Assembly: GCF_028372415.1 (NCBI RefSeq)
Contig: NC_092872.1
Coordinates: 515,406,224-515,470,223 of the forward strand
Direction: 5' to 3'
DNA length: 64,000 bases
From: Notamacropus eugenii
Lineage: Eukaryota > Chordata > Mammalia > Diprotodontia > Macropodidae
The translations under genes were made by a program, and so were the position numbers. The notes under the pieces were generated by a model. It was not told the origin of the DNA, made no database searches, and worked only from the letters and a program-made list of their open reading frames with translations. Of this stretch, positions 20,701 through 31,201 are shown one piece after another. The first letter of the stretch is position 1. Each line of letters opens with the position of its first letter.

Positions 20701-21585
20701 TTATCAGATCTATGGAGAAGGGAAGAATTTTTTACTAAAGGAGAGATAGAAAGCATTATGAAATGCAAAATGGATAACTTTGATTACATTAAACTGAGAA
20801 GTTTTTGCACAACCAAACCCAATGCAACCAAAATCCAGAGGGATGTAGTAAATTGGGAAAGAATTTTTACAGCTAAGCTCGGGGATAAAGGCCTCATTTC
20901 TAGAATATATAGAGAACTGACTCAAATGTATAATCATACAAGTCATTCCCCAATTGATAAATGGTCAAAGGATATGAACAGGCAATTTTCAGAGGAAGAA
21001 ATTAAAGATATCTATAATCATATGAAAAAATGCTCTAAATCACTATTGATTAGAGAGATGCAAATCAAAACAACTCTGAGGTACCACATCACACCTATAA
21101 GATTGGCAAACATGACAGAACAAGAAAATGATAAATGCTGGAGAGGATGTGGGAGAGTTGGAACACTAATTCATTGTTGGTGGAGCTGCAAGCGCATCCA
21201 ATCATTCTGGAGAGCAATTTGGAACTATGCCCAAAGGGCTACAAAAATGTGCATACCCTTTGACCCGGCAATATCGTTACTAGGACTATATCCCCAAGAG
21301 ATCATAAAAATGGGAAAGGGTCCCACATGTACAAAAATATTTATAGCAGCACTCTATGTAGTTGCCAAAAACTGGAAGTCAAGGGGATGTCCATCAATTG
21401 GGGAATGGCTGAATAAATTATGGTATATGAATGTAATGGAGTACTATTGTGCCATAAGAAATGATGAACAAGAAGACTTCAGAGAGGCCTGGAAGGACTT
21501 ATATGACCTGATGCTGAGTGAAAGGAGCAGAACCAGGAGAACTTTGTGCACAGCAATGACCACAGTGTGCGAGAGTTTTTTCTAG
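17752..21585 (+). pseudogene. LINE-1 ORF2 (endonuclease and reverse transcriptase) with two frame breaks
   Basis: ORF2p nicks target DNA and primes reverse transcription there. ATG 17752 (MEGNTQIVIITVNVNG) fits other L1 ORF2 starts. The endonuclease shows NVNGMNSP, QETHL, EGDLNLPLS (GDFN in most families), a KIDHVLGHK segment and SDHN. The reverse transcriptase shows KKSPGPDG, a [15 protein letters not shown] block, [24 protein letters not shown] and the catalytic FADD (19850-19861). The C-terminus has the CCHC knuckle C-x3-C-x7-H-x4-C (CWRGCGRVGTLIHCWWSC) and the stretch GLYPQEIIKMGKG. The first frame stops at 18894 at a T3A8 run and continues in the next frame to 20263. The original frame is regained by 20329 and runs to TAG 21585. 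No other stop interrupts it, so it looks like a recently broken gene. Confidence 0.93.
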
Positions 21586-21969
21586 TAGACTTGGAATTTT
21601 GTAATAACGCAAGAACTTCTTATAAAAAAAAAAATCCCAATGGTGGTTCTCAAGGCAAAATGCCTTCCACACTCAGAGAAAGAAATATGGAAGTCATTCA
21701 CAAAATGTAGCAGATCATGTTTGTGTATATGTATGTGTTTGTGTATCATGTTTTGATTTGTTATATGATTTGTTTCATTTATTCTAGTCTGACTACATAG
21801 CATGACAATAGTGAAAATATACTCAATAGGAAAGTATATGCAGAACCTATACAGAATTGTATGCAGTCATGGGGAGGGAGGGGGGTAGTGGGGGGTAGGT
21901 GTGGGGGGGATAAAATCTCAATTGTATGGCAGTGATTGTTAAACATTAAAAAATAAAAAAATAAAAAAT
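21586..21969 (+). other. L1 3' UTR with G-rich tract and A-rich tail
   Basis: Shares 'aaaatgccttccacactcag' (variant) and 'agagaaagaa' with the L1 3' end at 62.8 kb. 21871-21908 has five G runs of 3-7 with short spacers. Ends in 'aaaaaataaaaaataaa'-like sequence. Confidence 0.85.
21871..21908 (+). other. Potential G-quadruplex in the L1 3' UTR
   Basis: G4-A-G3-A-G6-TAGT-G6-TAGGTGT-G7 pattern on the transcribed sense strand. Mammalian L1 3' UTRs are known to carry such G-rich tracts. Confidence 0.7.
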
Positions 21970-21983
21970 AAAGTACATAATGG
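21970..21983 (+). repeat. Target-site duplication, right copy
   Basis: 'aaagtacataatgg', identical to 15015-15028. Confidence 0.95.
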
Positions 21984-22544
21984 ACTTTCTTCAGGAAGTA
22001 TTTATGCTAACATGTCTCCACATCTGGAACAGAACATAGAGGCTTTCTTTGCCCCTATAGGCCTTTTATTTGCTCAAAAATCTTAGCAGGGTACACTCTG
22101 CTCTCTCCTTAGGAACCACAGAGCCAATGTGGCATGAGAGGACAACTAATGAACACCTAGCTGTGAGTTACCAGCTGAGTGCCCAGTTGTCTGGTGGAAA
22201 TTCTAACACCAATGTAGCCTTGAGGAAATTGTTGGGAGAAGAGGAAAGGGTTCACTTTGACAGACAGGCACAGTAAAATAGTTAACCTTACCACTTGGTA
22301 TAGAACATAAAGCAAGGTGAGTATTTCACTCTTTCTATACCCACATGATGTATTTCTAAGTTTGTACATAAATATATATGCATATATATACACAAATGTA
22401 TATAAAATGAATGTGTTTGTACATACATAGAGAGACTGAACTAAGTATAAATCTCTAAAGCAAAAGGGAATAACTAACAGCCATTTATATATCACATGTA
22501 GGACCATGGATGGAGAGCCAGGAGGGGCTTTTGAAGTAATCCGT
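21984..22544. other. Sequence without recognised repeat or gene
   Basis: Resumes the pre-insertion sequence. A TA/CA-rich patch lies at 22366-22410; nothing else assigned. Confidence 0.4.
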
Positions 22545-22547
22545 TTA

Positions 22548-22735
22548 ATCAGTCACAGAACTTGAAAGTTGGAAGGGACCTCAGAAGCCAGTTAGTCTGA
22601 CCCACACTGATCCCTGCTCTAACACACCTGCCAAGTGGTCAGACAGCTTTCACTTATTTGAAGACTCCTAAGGAGGGAGCACCCATCACTGCTTAAGGAA
22701 GCCCATCCCACTGTGGACAGCTCTCATTCTCGAAA
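22548..22735 (-). mobile_element. CR1/L3 3' end, antisense
   Basis: 'gaaagttggaagggacctca', 'gggagcacccatcactgct' and 'gcccatcccactgtggacag' are the reverse complement of the CR1/L3 3' region. Confidence 0.6.
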
Positions 22736-22739
22736 GTTT

Positions 22740-23565
22740 AGCATGTAAAATTTAGCTAACAAATAAAATGAGACAATTTCTCTAAGTGTAATATCTTAGA
22801 CAGTATGATCTTTTCATAACGGACAGGTCAATGACATGCTTCCATATGTGCTAAAGACCTAGAGTGATGCTTGACAGCTTGCTTGATAACTAGGTATGTC
22901 TTCCCTCTGAATGATCCAAATGTACATCATTCGGACTTCCCCTGGTAATTTCCAGTTGGTGAACATTTTAATGTGAAGGTGGACCAAGAGTCCTCAGTTC
23001 CTCCCTATTACTTCATCACTGGGACAGGGAGGACTAATTCTCAGGTGGGCCAGATCAATCTATAGCTAGGAAAATGGTTGTCAAATGTGGGTGACTAGCC
23101 CCCTCTCACACTGAAGGAATGGAATGTTAGCTGGTTTATGAAATCCAACTTGCCTCTAGCTAACTTGGCCAGAAAAACCTAAGGCTTTTACTGGCTTCTA
23201 GACCAGGTCACCCCAAGTCTTGATGAAAGGAGTAGCAAGGACAAAGGGACACATGTATGGAAGACCTGGGGAAAAGAAAAACAAGGGTCCCTGCCTAGGT
23301 AGATGTCTTGGGGACTGGGCATAGATTTCCTTCCTCAGCTAGAACGGTGGAGGTCTCTCATGAGCTAGGCCAAAAGATGGGAGATTTTAAAAGGAAAGGG
23401 AAAAGTGCAGATTAATTTTAAAAAATCAAATGACAGCATTAAAATCAATTTTCCTCACCAAATTTGCCCTTTTTTGCAGCTTCTACCCATTTTCCTGGTC
23501 CTGCCATCTGAGGTCAAACAGAACAAGTTCAATTTGTCCTCCACATGATATCCCCTCAATCACTT
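22740..23565. other. Sequence without recognised repeat or gene
   Basis: Over 800 bases of mixed composition; no exon or family recognised. Confidence 0.4.
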
Positions 23566-23569
23566 GATT

Positions 23570-24070
23570 TGTTTTTCTAGTCCTGCCTTATTAGCCTAGA
23601 AAAGTCACCTTGGAAGCTGAGTGGGTGATGGACTGGAGTGGAGAGAGACTTGAGTCAGTTAGACTAGACTAGTTAGAAAGTCACTGTCATAGGATAGGCA
23701 AGAAATGATGGGATACTAAACCAGGGCTGGGGTCATAAGAGTAGAGAGGAAGAGATGACTAGGAGAGATGTAGTGGAGGTAGAAATGACATGGCCAAAAA
23801 AGTGGGTATGTGCGGCGAATAAAGGTGAGTTGAGGATGACAATGAGATTGTAAACCAGGATTACTTAGAGGAAGGTGGTGCCTTTGATAGGGAAATATAA
23901 AAAGGTTTAGGCGAAAGCCAGTAACAGGGGTTAGGGGAAAGCCAATAAGTTCTCCTAGCTATGTAGATGTCGATTTGGGAACTCATGGGAGCTGATAAAA
24001 TCACTAAATGAGAAAGCATAGAGGAGGCATCCCAGGACTGAGCCTTATGGGGGCACCCACAGTTTGAGAA
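23570..24070 (-). mobile_element. L2 coding fragment, antisense
   Basis: 'gatggactggagtggagaga', 'gaactcatgggagctgataa' and 'ggactgagccttatgggggc' are the reverse complement of L2 ORF2. Confidence 0.7.
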
Positions 24071-24074
24071 TGAC

Positions 24075-24190
24075 ATGGATATGGAACCAGCAAAGGAGAT
24101 GAACAAGTGACAGAGCCAGGATGTAAACTGAGGCCCTCTGATTCTCTTGATTCCAAAACCGAACTTTTCCATTGTACCATGTTGTCTCTT
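24075..24190 (-). mobile_element. MIR fragment, antisense
   Basis: 'agtgacagagccaggatgta', 'ctgaggccctctgattctct', 'tgtaccatgttgtctctt'. Confidence 0.6.
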
Positions 24191-24194
24191 CAAT

Positions 24195-24905
24195 ACATCA
24201 AAATTCTAGGAATTTCTTGAGTGTGGAGGCTCCTTCTGCCAATGCAGATCACAACCCTTATAAGGTTGCAGAAGGCAGCTTTCATGAGCTGCTTTGACCA
24301 ACAAAATTGGTTACCTGATGGCCAAGCTTCTAATGATGAGTTTCTCTGCACTTAGCTAGGCTTGTCCTTAGATGACAGACACATCTTCATTTCTGGGCTT
24401 ATACCCAAAGCTTTTCCAGTTTGGCAGAGCTCCAGCAGAGCTTGGGCTTCTTTGGCGTGGCCTTTGAGAAGTCATGGCCACATCCAAGCCACGATGAGGC
24501 ATCAGAAGGCCTCAGCCAAGCCATGCTATCTGACCAGTTCTGCCCTATTTATGGGCCATTAGTGACCATTAATAAATGAAGCAATGCTTGGAGTTCACAA
24601 AAGGGGGTGTAGGGCCTATGAGAACATCCCTGAACAAAACAGAAAGCATGACTTAAACCACTTAGTATTCAACATTGGGAATTGAAGTATTGGGTTAGCA
24701 GAGAGATAATTCATGAACTTGCTAATTATTCTCCCATCCTTCAGACATCCTGGTCTTTAATTTTAAAATATAGCAAGTTCTTGTTGTTCTTATTTGAAAA
24801 TATTGATACAAATAGTGTCTGTGGTGAAAAAAGACAGACACTTTCCAAAGTACATGCAGAAATCATGACTCACCAGTTTTGTTTGTTTACAAAGCCCTTT
24901 CCTCA
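24195..24905. other. Unassigned stretch, first 400 bases possibly an old repeat
   Basis: 24200-24600 has the feel of an interspersed repeat ('agaaggcagctttcatgagc', 'aagtcatggccacatccaag'), but I cannot name the family. The rest is unassigned. Confidence 0.3.
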
Positions 24906-24909
24906 GAAA

Positions 24910-24990
24910 AAACATGGGACATAAGTATTGTAAATATCATCACCCTATTTTACAGATGAGGAAACTGAGGGAGAGAAAGGTGAAGTGATT
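24910..24990 (-). mobile_element. MIR fragment, antisense
   Basis: 'caccctattttacagatgag' and 'gaaactgagggagagaaagg'. Confidence 0.65.
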
Positions 24991-24999
24991 TTTTTTGTG

Positions 25000-25172
25000 A
25001 TCATAGATGTAAAGCCAGAAGGGATCTTATAAATCATCTAATCCAACCTCTTCATTTTAAGGAACTAGGAGCCAAAGAAAGTAAATGACTTTCCCAACGT
25101 CACACAGACACTACATGGATTCAAACCAAGGTCTCCTAGTTCGAAATTCAATGCTTCCTTCACTATTGCAGG
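25000..25172 (-). mobile_element. MIR-type CORE-SINE, antisense
   Basis: 'aagccagaagggatcttata', 'cccaacgtcacacagacact', 'attcaaaccaaggtctccta'. Confidence 0.65.
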
Positions 25173-25307
25173 CTGGTACCAAAGCCAAGATCCATGCCGT
25201 AGACTTTTTTAAGACACTTTTAAATGGATATTATCTGTTTCCTGCATCACCATAGTGTCCCCCATATCCTTCCCCCTCCTTGAGAGCCATCTTATAATTA
25301 AATAGAC

Positions 25308-25537
25308 CATGCGAGATGGCACAGTGGATGGTGTGCCTGACCTGAAGTCAGGAAGACTCATCTTCCTGAGTTCAAATCCAGCCTCAATTGTGTGACCCTG
25401 GGCAAATCACTTAATCCTGTTGCCTCAGTTCCTTATCTGTAAAATGAGCTGGAGAAGAAAATGGCAAACTGCTCCAGTACCTTTGCCAAGAAAACCTTAA
25501 TGGGCTCATGAAGAATCTGAAACAACTGAACAGCAGC
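25308..25537 (+). mobile_element. MAR1-type tRNA SINE, sense, near full length
   Basis: Head 'gatggcacagtggatggtgt', then 'tgagttcaaatccagcctca', 'aaaatgagctggagaagaaa', and the 3' end 'gaaacaactgaacagcagc'. Confidence 0.88.
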
Positions 25538-25689
25538 TTCAATACCTCTAATAACAACTTCACTAATTTTAGAGAGAAAAAAAAGTGAGCACAACTGATT
25601 GATATAATTGAGCAAGTCTGGAAATATGTGCAATGTGTAACCTGTGGACCTCCCCCCTCCACAGAGGGTTAGGTTGGAGATGTCTTCTT

Positions 25690-26340
25690 ACATTTCTTGT
25701 TTCAAGTCCTACTTGATCTTTATAACTTTGTTCCATTGACTTTTAAGTTTTTGGTGTGTCACTGTTCTTTCCATTTACATTGTTGCAATTACTTTGTACA
25801 TGATTTTCTCGACTCTGCTTATTTCCCTCGGTGTCAGTTCATATAGATCTTTTCATGTTTCTCTGTATGCATCCCAGTCATAATTTCTTACAGCACAGTA
25901 ATATTCAATTACATTCATGTACATTACATTCATGTGTTTAGCCATTCCCCAATTCATGAACATTCACTTTGTTTCCAATTCTTAGTGATCACAAAAAGTG
26001 CTACTGTCAATAATTTGGAGTAGATGGAGACTTTAAAAAAAAATTATCCATGATTTCCTTAGGTTATAAGCACAGTAATGTAGTCTCTGCTTCAAAGGGT
26101 ATGGACATTTTAGAAACTTTATTTGATAATTACAAATGACTTTCCAAAATGATTGTATTTTGTCACAGCTCTACTAATGACATTTTAGTGTATTTATGTT
26201 CCTATAACTCTACAGTGACTTGCCATTTTTTTGGTCACTTTTGTCAGTTTGCGGGGTAGGAAGTGAAACCATAAGAATATTTTGATTTGCATTTCTCTTA
26301 TTATTAGTGATTTGGAGTGTTGTGTTATTTTTTTTATGTG
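25690..26340 (-). mobile_element. Old L1 3' portion, antisense
   Basis: Reverse complement of L1 ORF2 C-terminal sequence: 'tacagcacagtaatattcaa' (tact-gtgc-tgta, for EYY-AI), 'gccattccccaattcatgaa', 'aagggtatggaca' (SIPF) and 'gatttgcatttctcttatta'. Decayed. Confidence 0.7.
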
Positions 26341-26575
26341 ATTGTGCCTTAGCCTTCTAACTTCAGTCCCAACACCCTTTCTTCTCTCCCAAATTACCTT
26401 CCTATGAACAACTCTTTAACACTCTCATCAGCCTCAGTGATCGCTGAACCTGAGCCTCTTTTGGCATCTGTGGTTTACAGTGCTCAAGTTGGGGAAGAAG
26501 AACAATCAAGAGACTCTCTGCTTAACTGTCATTACTCCCAGAAACCAACAAATAAGGGGTAACATGTGCTGTCCT
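26341..26575. other. Unassigned sequence
   Basis: No repeat or exon recognised. Confidence 0.35.
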
Positions 26576-26577
26576 GG

Positions 26578-26818
26578 AGGAAGCTGGGTAGTATAGTGGA
26601 CAGAGCGCTGGGCTTAGAGTCATAAATACTTGAATTAAATTTCTAGCTCTGTGACTCTGGGCAAGTTATTTAACCTCTTTCTGCCTCCATTTCCTCAACA
26701 GTAAAATGGAAACAATAACAGCACTGCCTTGTAGGATTGTTGTGAAGATCAAACAAGATAATACTTACAAAACGCTTAACATAACGCCTGGCCCATAGTA
26801 GGCACTAGAGAAATGTTT
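26578..26818 (+). mobile_element. Full-length MIR, sense
   Basis: Head 'gtagtatagtggacagagcg', core 'tgactctgggcaagttattt', 'taaaatggaaacaataacag', and end 'cccatagtaggcactagaga'. One of the best-preserved MIRs here. Confidence 0.85.
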
Positions 26819-26879
26819 ATTTTTTTTTCCTTTTCCTTCCAAAAGATGCAGAAAAGTCAGAGTTTCTCACAGACCTGCC

Positions 26880-27880
26880 ACTCAATTCAATTCACATTTA
26901 GTAATGTGAATATTATTAATGTGAATATTAATGTGCCAGACATTGTGCTGGGTGCTGGGGATAGAAAAACAAAAGCCTCTGACCTTGCAAATGTACAGCA
27001 TGTAACCAGATAAGTAAATACAAATAATTGCAGAAGAGAGAGGGCATTAACAATGGGGGACATAAGGAAAGGGACCTTGTGACCCATGAACTGAGCCTTG
27101 GAGGCAACTAGAGATTCTAAGGGGTGGAAGTAAGGCAGGAGTACAGTTCAAGTACAGGTGCAGCAAAGAGCAGCGATGAGAGATGGCAGAAAGCATGTTG
27201 AAGAATAGCTTACAGGCCATTTTGGTTAGAACATAGATTTCATGAAAGAGAATGATTAAGAAATAAGTTTGAAAAGGTAGATGGGAACCAAGTTATTTAG
27301 GGCTTTAACATACAAACTTAGGAATTGGTGTTTTATTTTAAAGTCGATAAGGAGTCACTGGATGTGTGTGTGTGTGTGTGTGTGCATGTGAGAGAGAGAG
27401 ACAGACAGACTGACAGACAGAGACAAAGAGAGACAGACACAGAGAGACAGAGACAGAGATAGACAGAAACAGAGAGATACACAGAGACAGACAGAGAGAG
27501 TTTCTGAGTAGGGGAGTGACACGGTCAGAATTGCATTTGGGGGATGTTAATTTAGAAGCTATGTGAAAGATGCACTGGAGAGAAGAGCAACTGAAAGCAG
27601 AAAGAACAATGAGGAGGTCGTCACTGTGGTACAGTAATGGGGCAATGAGGACGTTAACCAGAAGAGTGGTCATGGGAGGAAAGAGAAAGGAATCAGTTTG
27701 ACAGCAGTTACTGAGGGTAGTTGTGCTCTATCCACAAGCTACAATAACTGATTGGATAGTGGGGGATTGTGGGGGGAAGCCATGAAGGAGAGGGAAGTGT
27801 CAATTATGACCAAGGTAGTGAGCTTGGGTGGCTGGAGGGATGATGGTGCCCTCAATCTGATATAAAAGATTTCTGAGGGA
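26880..27880 (-). mobile_element. Long L2 fragment, antisense, with an internal microsatellite
   Basis: 'gtgctgggtgctggggatag', 'gatgggaaccaagttattta', 'agtaggggagtgacacggtc' and 'gagcttgggtggctggaggg' with 'atgatggtgcc' follow the reverse complement of L2 ORF2 in order over about 1 kb. Confidence 0.75.
27362..27500. repeat. Compound (GT)n / (GACA)n(GA)n microsatellite
   Basis: GT run, then GAGA and GACAGA units, inside the antisense L2 at the point before 'gagtaggggagtgacac'. Confidence 0.95.
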
Positions 27881-28000
27881 TGCTTTAGATAAGTCTTCTC
27901 AAATTAGTTCTGAGAAAGGAGGGTTCGGCTACCTCATCTAGGAAACATTCTCTGACTGTTTAATCCATATTTACGTCTTCCTCATTTGAAATATTTGTAC

Positions 28001-28263
28001 ATTGTTGCAATTCAGTCATTTTTGGTCATGTCCAACTCTTCATACCCCATTTGGGGACTTTCTTGACAAAAATGCTAGAGTGCTTTGCTATTTGCTTCTC
28101 CAGCTCATTTTTATGCAGATGAAGATACTGAGGCAAACATGGTTAAGTGACTTGCCCAGGGTCACACAGCTAGTAAGTGCCTACGACCAGATATGAATTT
28201 GGGAAGATGGGTCTTCTTGACTCCAGGCCTGGCACCCTATCTACTGGGCCATCTAGCTGTTCC
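28001..28263 (-). mobile_element. MAR1-type tRNA SINE, antisense, full length
   Basis: 'ttgcaattcagtcatttttg', 'ttggggactttcttgacaaa', 'gcccagggtcacacagctag', 'tactgggccatctagctgtt'. Confidence 0.88.
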
Positions 28264-28307
28264 CTTTGTACATTACCACAGCTTTTATCAAACAGTCTAC
28301 CACTTTT

Positions 28308-28487
28308 TTAGGTGGTACAGTGGAAAGAGTCCTGGACCCGGATTCAAAACCTGACTCTGCTACTTATTACCCATGTGACCTGGGACAACTTACCTGGGCT
28401 TAAGTTCTTCATCTATAAGATGAGGGGGTTGAACTAGATAGATGCCTTATAAGAACTTTCCAGCTCTTGATCTTTTAACCTATGATT
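28308..28487 (+). mobile_element. MIR-type CORE-SINE, sense
   Basis: 'aggtggtacagtggaaagag', 'catgtgacctgggacaactt', 'gatgagggggttgaactaga'. Confidence 0.75.
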
Positions 28488-28539
28488 ATAAGCAGTTCTA
28501 GTTAATTATGTCATATGGGTCAGTTTTGTTTCCCCAACT

Positions 28540-28640
28540 AGATTATAAGACCCTTGAAGGGTTGTGTCTTTTATGGCCCATGCAAGTCCCCTAGAGCTTA
28601 CTACAAGTCTGGATACATGGTAGGTACTCATTAAAAAGAT
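28540..28640 (+). mobile_element. L2 3' UTR, sense
   Basis: 'gattataagacccttgaagg', 'acatggtaggtactcattaa'. Confidence 0.6.
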
Positions 28641-28654
28641 TCATAAAATCTCAG

Positions 28655-28880
28655 AGTTGAGAGGAGGTAGCTTTGTGAAGTCACAAAAACCTAGGTTCAA
28701 GTCTCAGCTTTGCTGTTTTGTGGTTGTGCATCCTTAGAAATATCACTTAGCATCTCTGAATCTTGTTTTTCTCATCTGTGATAATAATAGTGTACTCCCT
28801 ATGTCACAGGATTGTAGTGAGGAAAGACGTTTGTAAACTAAAGTACTATGTGAAAGGTGAGTTATTATTGTTGTTCTATA
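28655..28880 (+). mobile_element. MIR, sense
   Basis: 'aacctaggttcaagtctcag', 'cttgtttttctcatctgtga', 'aggattgtagtgaggaaaga'. Confidence 0.7.
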
Positions 28881-28949
28881 GGTCAACCTCCCTTCTACAG
28901 TCAATTAACCAATCAATCAACAAGCCCTTCCCCAGTCTATCCCATTGTC

Positions 28950-28975
28950 AATGTTAATAATAATAATAATATTAA
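28950..28975. repeat. Short (AAT)n
   Basis: 'taataataataataat' just before a MIR. Confidence 0.85.
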
Positions 28976-28977
28976 CC

Positions 28978-29240
28978 ATGTTGACTATAGCTAACACTTT
29001 TATAGCACTTACTGTGTGCCAGGTACTGTGCTAAGCAAATGACAATTGTTTTCTCATTTGATCCTCACAACAACCCTAAGAGGTAAGTGCTATTATCCTT
29101 ATTTGACAGATTAGGAAACTGAGGCAAACAGAAGTGAAGTGACTTGCCCAGGGTCACACAGCTAGTATATGTCTGAGACCGGATTTGAATTCAGGACTTC
29201 CTGACTCCAGGCATGATGTTCTATCAGCTATGCCTCTTTT
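28978..29240 (-). mobile_element. Full-length MIR/THER1-type SINE, antisense
   Basis: 'agcacttactgtgtgccagg', 'atttgatcctcacaacaacc', 'attaggaaactgaggcaaac', 'gcccagggtcacacagctag', 'gaattcaggacttcctgact'. Confidence 0.88.
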
Positions 29241-29289
29241 CACTCCTTTTAAAAATTATATATGTGATATCTCTCCCCTAAGCCCCCAC

Positions 29290-29420
29290 CCAAACTCCCA
29301 CCACCAGTAGAATGTAAGCTGTAACTTTATTGAAGACAGGGACTGTTCTTCAGTTTTTGTTTTTGTATTCCAGTCACCCAGCATGATTCTAGGTACATAA
29401 TGAAAGGAAGATCTCTCTTT
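29290..29420 (+). mobile_element. L2 3' UTR, sense, first of two
   Basis: 'ccaccagtagaatgtaagct', 'gaagacagggactgttcttc', 'acccagcatgattctaggta'. Confidence 0.6.
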
Positions 29421-29494
29421 TCCCCAAATTTTATTTAGCCCTATACCTACCATTCTGTTTTCACTCATCTCACCCTCCTTCCCTTGGATTAAAA

Positions 29495-29632
29495 TACTTT
29501 CTTCCTGTTAGACAATAAGCTCCCTGAGTGCAGGGCCTGTGTCTGATCTATAATTGTGTCCTTAGCACTAAACCCCGGGCCTTACAGAGAGCAGGTGTTT
29601 AGTAAGAATTAGCTGGATTGGCTTAAATAGGA
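29495..29632 (+). mobile_element. L2 3' UTR, sense, second
   Basis: 'agacaataagctccctgagt', 'gcagggcctgtgtctgatct', 'gagagcaggtgtttagtaag'. Confidence 0.65.
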
Positions 29633-29634
29633 AA

Positions 29635-30165
29635 TGGCTTTGAGGTCTTTCACTGTACCAGCCACCCTCTCGTCTGCTAATGTCCCCCTTAGAATGTCGC
29701 CCTCAGAACCAAATACAAACCTCCAGATATACCCTGGCAGTCAATTATCCATCACTTCCCCTGGTACAGTCATTATGTTTCTATTAAAGTAGTGAAGATT
29801 GAATTAGCCTTTTAGGCAGTTACATTGCACTGTTGGCTTGTATTAACCTTGGAAGTCAACAAAAACCCCCAAAGCAATTTTCACATGAACTGCTGTCTCA
29901 CCATGTCTCCCCAAATAACCATTGATTGATTAATCACCCAAGGGAAATGGTGCATTTTTAGAGGAAACATACTGGTGTTGCTAAATAAAAAAGAAAAGGA
30001 TGAAAATGCTTAGATTTCATTTCATTTGGAGGAATACAATGGAGAGATGGGTTGTAGACTCCCCAAAAAAAGAATGGTACTCTGCCCCTAGTTCATTCAT
30101 GTATAGATACGTACATTCAAACAAAAATATTTAACTTTGGGACACATAGTCAGCTGAGAAGGGGA
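29635..30165. other. Repeat-poor stretch, candidate conserved non-coding DNA
   Basis: About 530 bases with no recognised repeat, including homeodomain-like AT motifs ('ccattgattgattaatcacc'). No exon seen. Function not shown. Confidence 0.35.
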
Positions 30166-30179
30166 TAAGCATTTCATAT

Positions 30180-30426
30180 GGCATGTCCTAGGTGCCAAGT
30201 ATTGTGCTAAACACTTTTTTATAAATATTATCTCATATTATCACAACAGCCCTGGGAGGTACATGCTATTATTATTCCCACTTTAAAGATGAGGAAACTG
30301 AGGCAAACGGGGTTGTGTCTTGTCCAGAGTCATTTCAGTTAGGAAGCATCTGAGATCAGATTTGAATGCAGGTCTTTCTGACTCAGAGGTTAGTGCCCTA
30401 CCCACTGTGTCACCTAGTTGGCTCTA
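30180..30426 (-). mobile_element. MIR/THER1-type SINE, antisense, near full length
   Basis: 'ggtgccaagtattgtgctaa', 'acaacagccctgggaggtac', 'agatgaggaaactgaggcaa', 'ctgtgtcacctagttggctc'. Confidence 0.85.
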
Positions 30427-30639
30427 GGCAACGTGATGAGAACCCTTTCCCAGTCTACCCCATTGTCAGTGTTAACAACAAAAACAACGATGATAGCTGC
30501 CGACCCTTAGCACTCTTATCCAGGCTGGATGAGCTCTGAGGTCTGTATGAGGATCTGTTAAAGGAACCATGATATGCTTACCCTGAAGAAGAAACGGAGG
30601 TGGGTAGAGAGAGGGAGAAACATATAGCAGCAGTCTTCA

Positions 30640-30960
30640 AGTCATGTACATTTGTTTTGTATGGTCCCAGAGGTTACAAGTAGGAACAATGAATGAGTGG
30701 AAGCCAGAAGGAAGCAGGTTTAAGTTCAATGTGAGGCAACATTTCCTAACAGTCAGGCCTGTCCCACAGTAGAATGAGGTGGTGGGTTCCCCATTTCTTG
30801 GAGTTTTGAAGTAGAAAGTGAATGATCACTTTGGGGGATCTTCAGAGCCATTATCAAGAAAAGTCCTGTTCAGACACAGGCTCAGCTAGATGGCTTCTGT
30901 TTCCTTTCCAGCTCTGACATTGTATGGAATCCTTCCAGCTCTGAGACTCTGGGACTGTAC
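30640..30960 (+). mobile_element. CR1/L3 3' end, sense
   Basis: 'gaagcaggtttaagttcaat', 'gtgaggcaacatttcctaac', 'ggtgggttccccatttcttg' and 'gatggcttctgtttcctttc' follow the known CR1/L3 3' order. Confidence 0.7.
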
Positions 30961-30974
30961 TTACAGAAAGTCTA

Positions 30975-31140
30975 CTATTTAATTCAATTCAATGACCACC
31001 ATTAGGCACTTACCTTCTGCAGTACTTACCATTGAGGGCATGAGCACAGACCTACTACTTTGGGCACTTGATCTCTAACAGGGAAAATGTACAAACAACA
31101 TGCTGGAAGTGAGTGAAATAAGTGAGAAGACTAGACCATG
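30975..31140 (-). mobile_element. L2 3' end, antisense, decayed
   Basis: 'tttaattcaattcaatgacc' and 'ccattaggcacttaccttct', then a weak match. Confidence 0.4.
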
Positions 31141-31201
31141 AACCAGGAGAAATCTGAGGGGAGAGAGAGATCACTTTCCCCTAACTCTTCTGTCTGGTAT
31201 A

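Larger units (their letters stand above)
15029..21969 (+). mobile_element. Full-length LINE-1 with intact target-site duplications
   Basis: All parts are in order: 5' UTR 15029-15990, ORF1 15991-17172, purine-rich inter-ORF spacer 17173-17751, ORF2 17752-21585 (two frame breaks), 3' UTR 21586 to about 21940, and a short A-rich tail of 'aaaaaata' units to 21969. Perfect 14-base duplications flank it and no other repeat has inserted into it, so it is young compared with its surroundings. Length about 6.94 kb. The frame breaks in ORF2 mean it is not autonomous as read. The spacer between ORFs is longer than in human L1 and nearly free of pyrimidines (17400-17750). Confidence 0.95.

Noticed and set aside
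27338-27673. 111-codon minus-strand frame with Ser/Leu/His repeats
   Set aside because: Caused by the GT/GA microsatellite and antisense L2.
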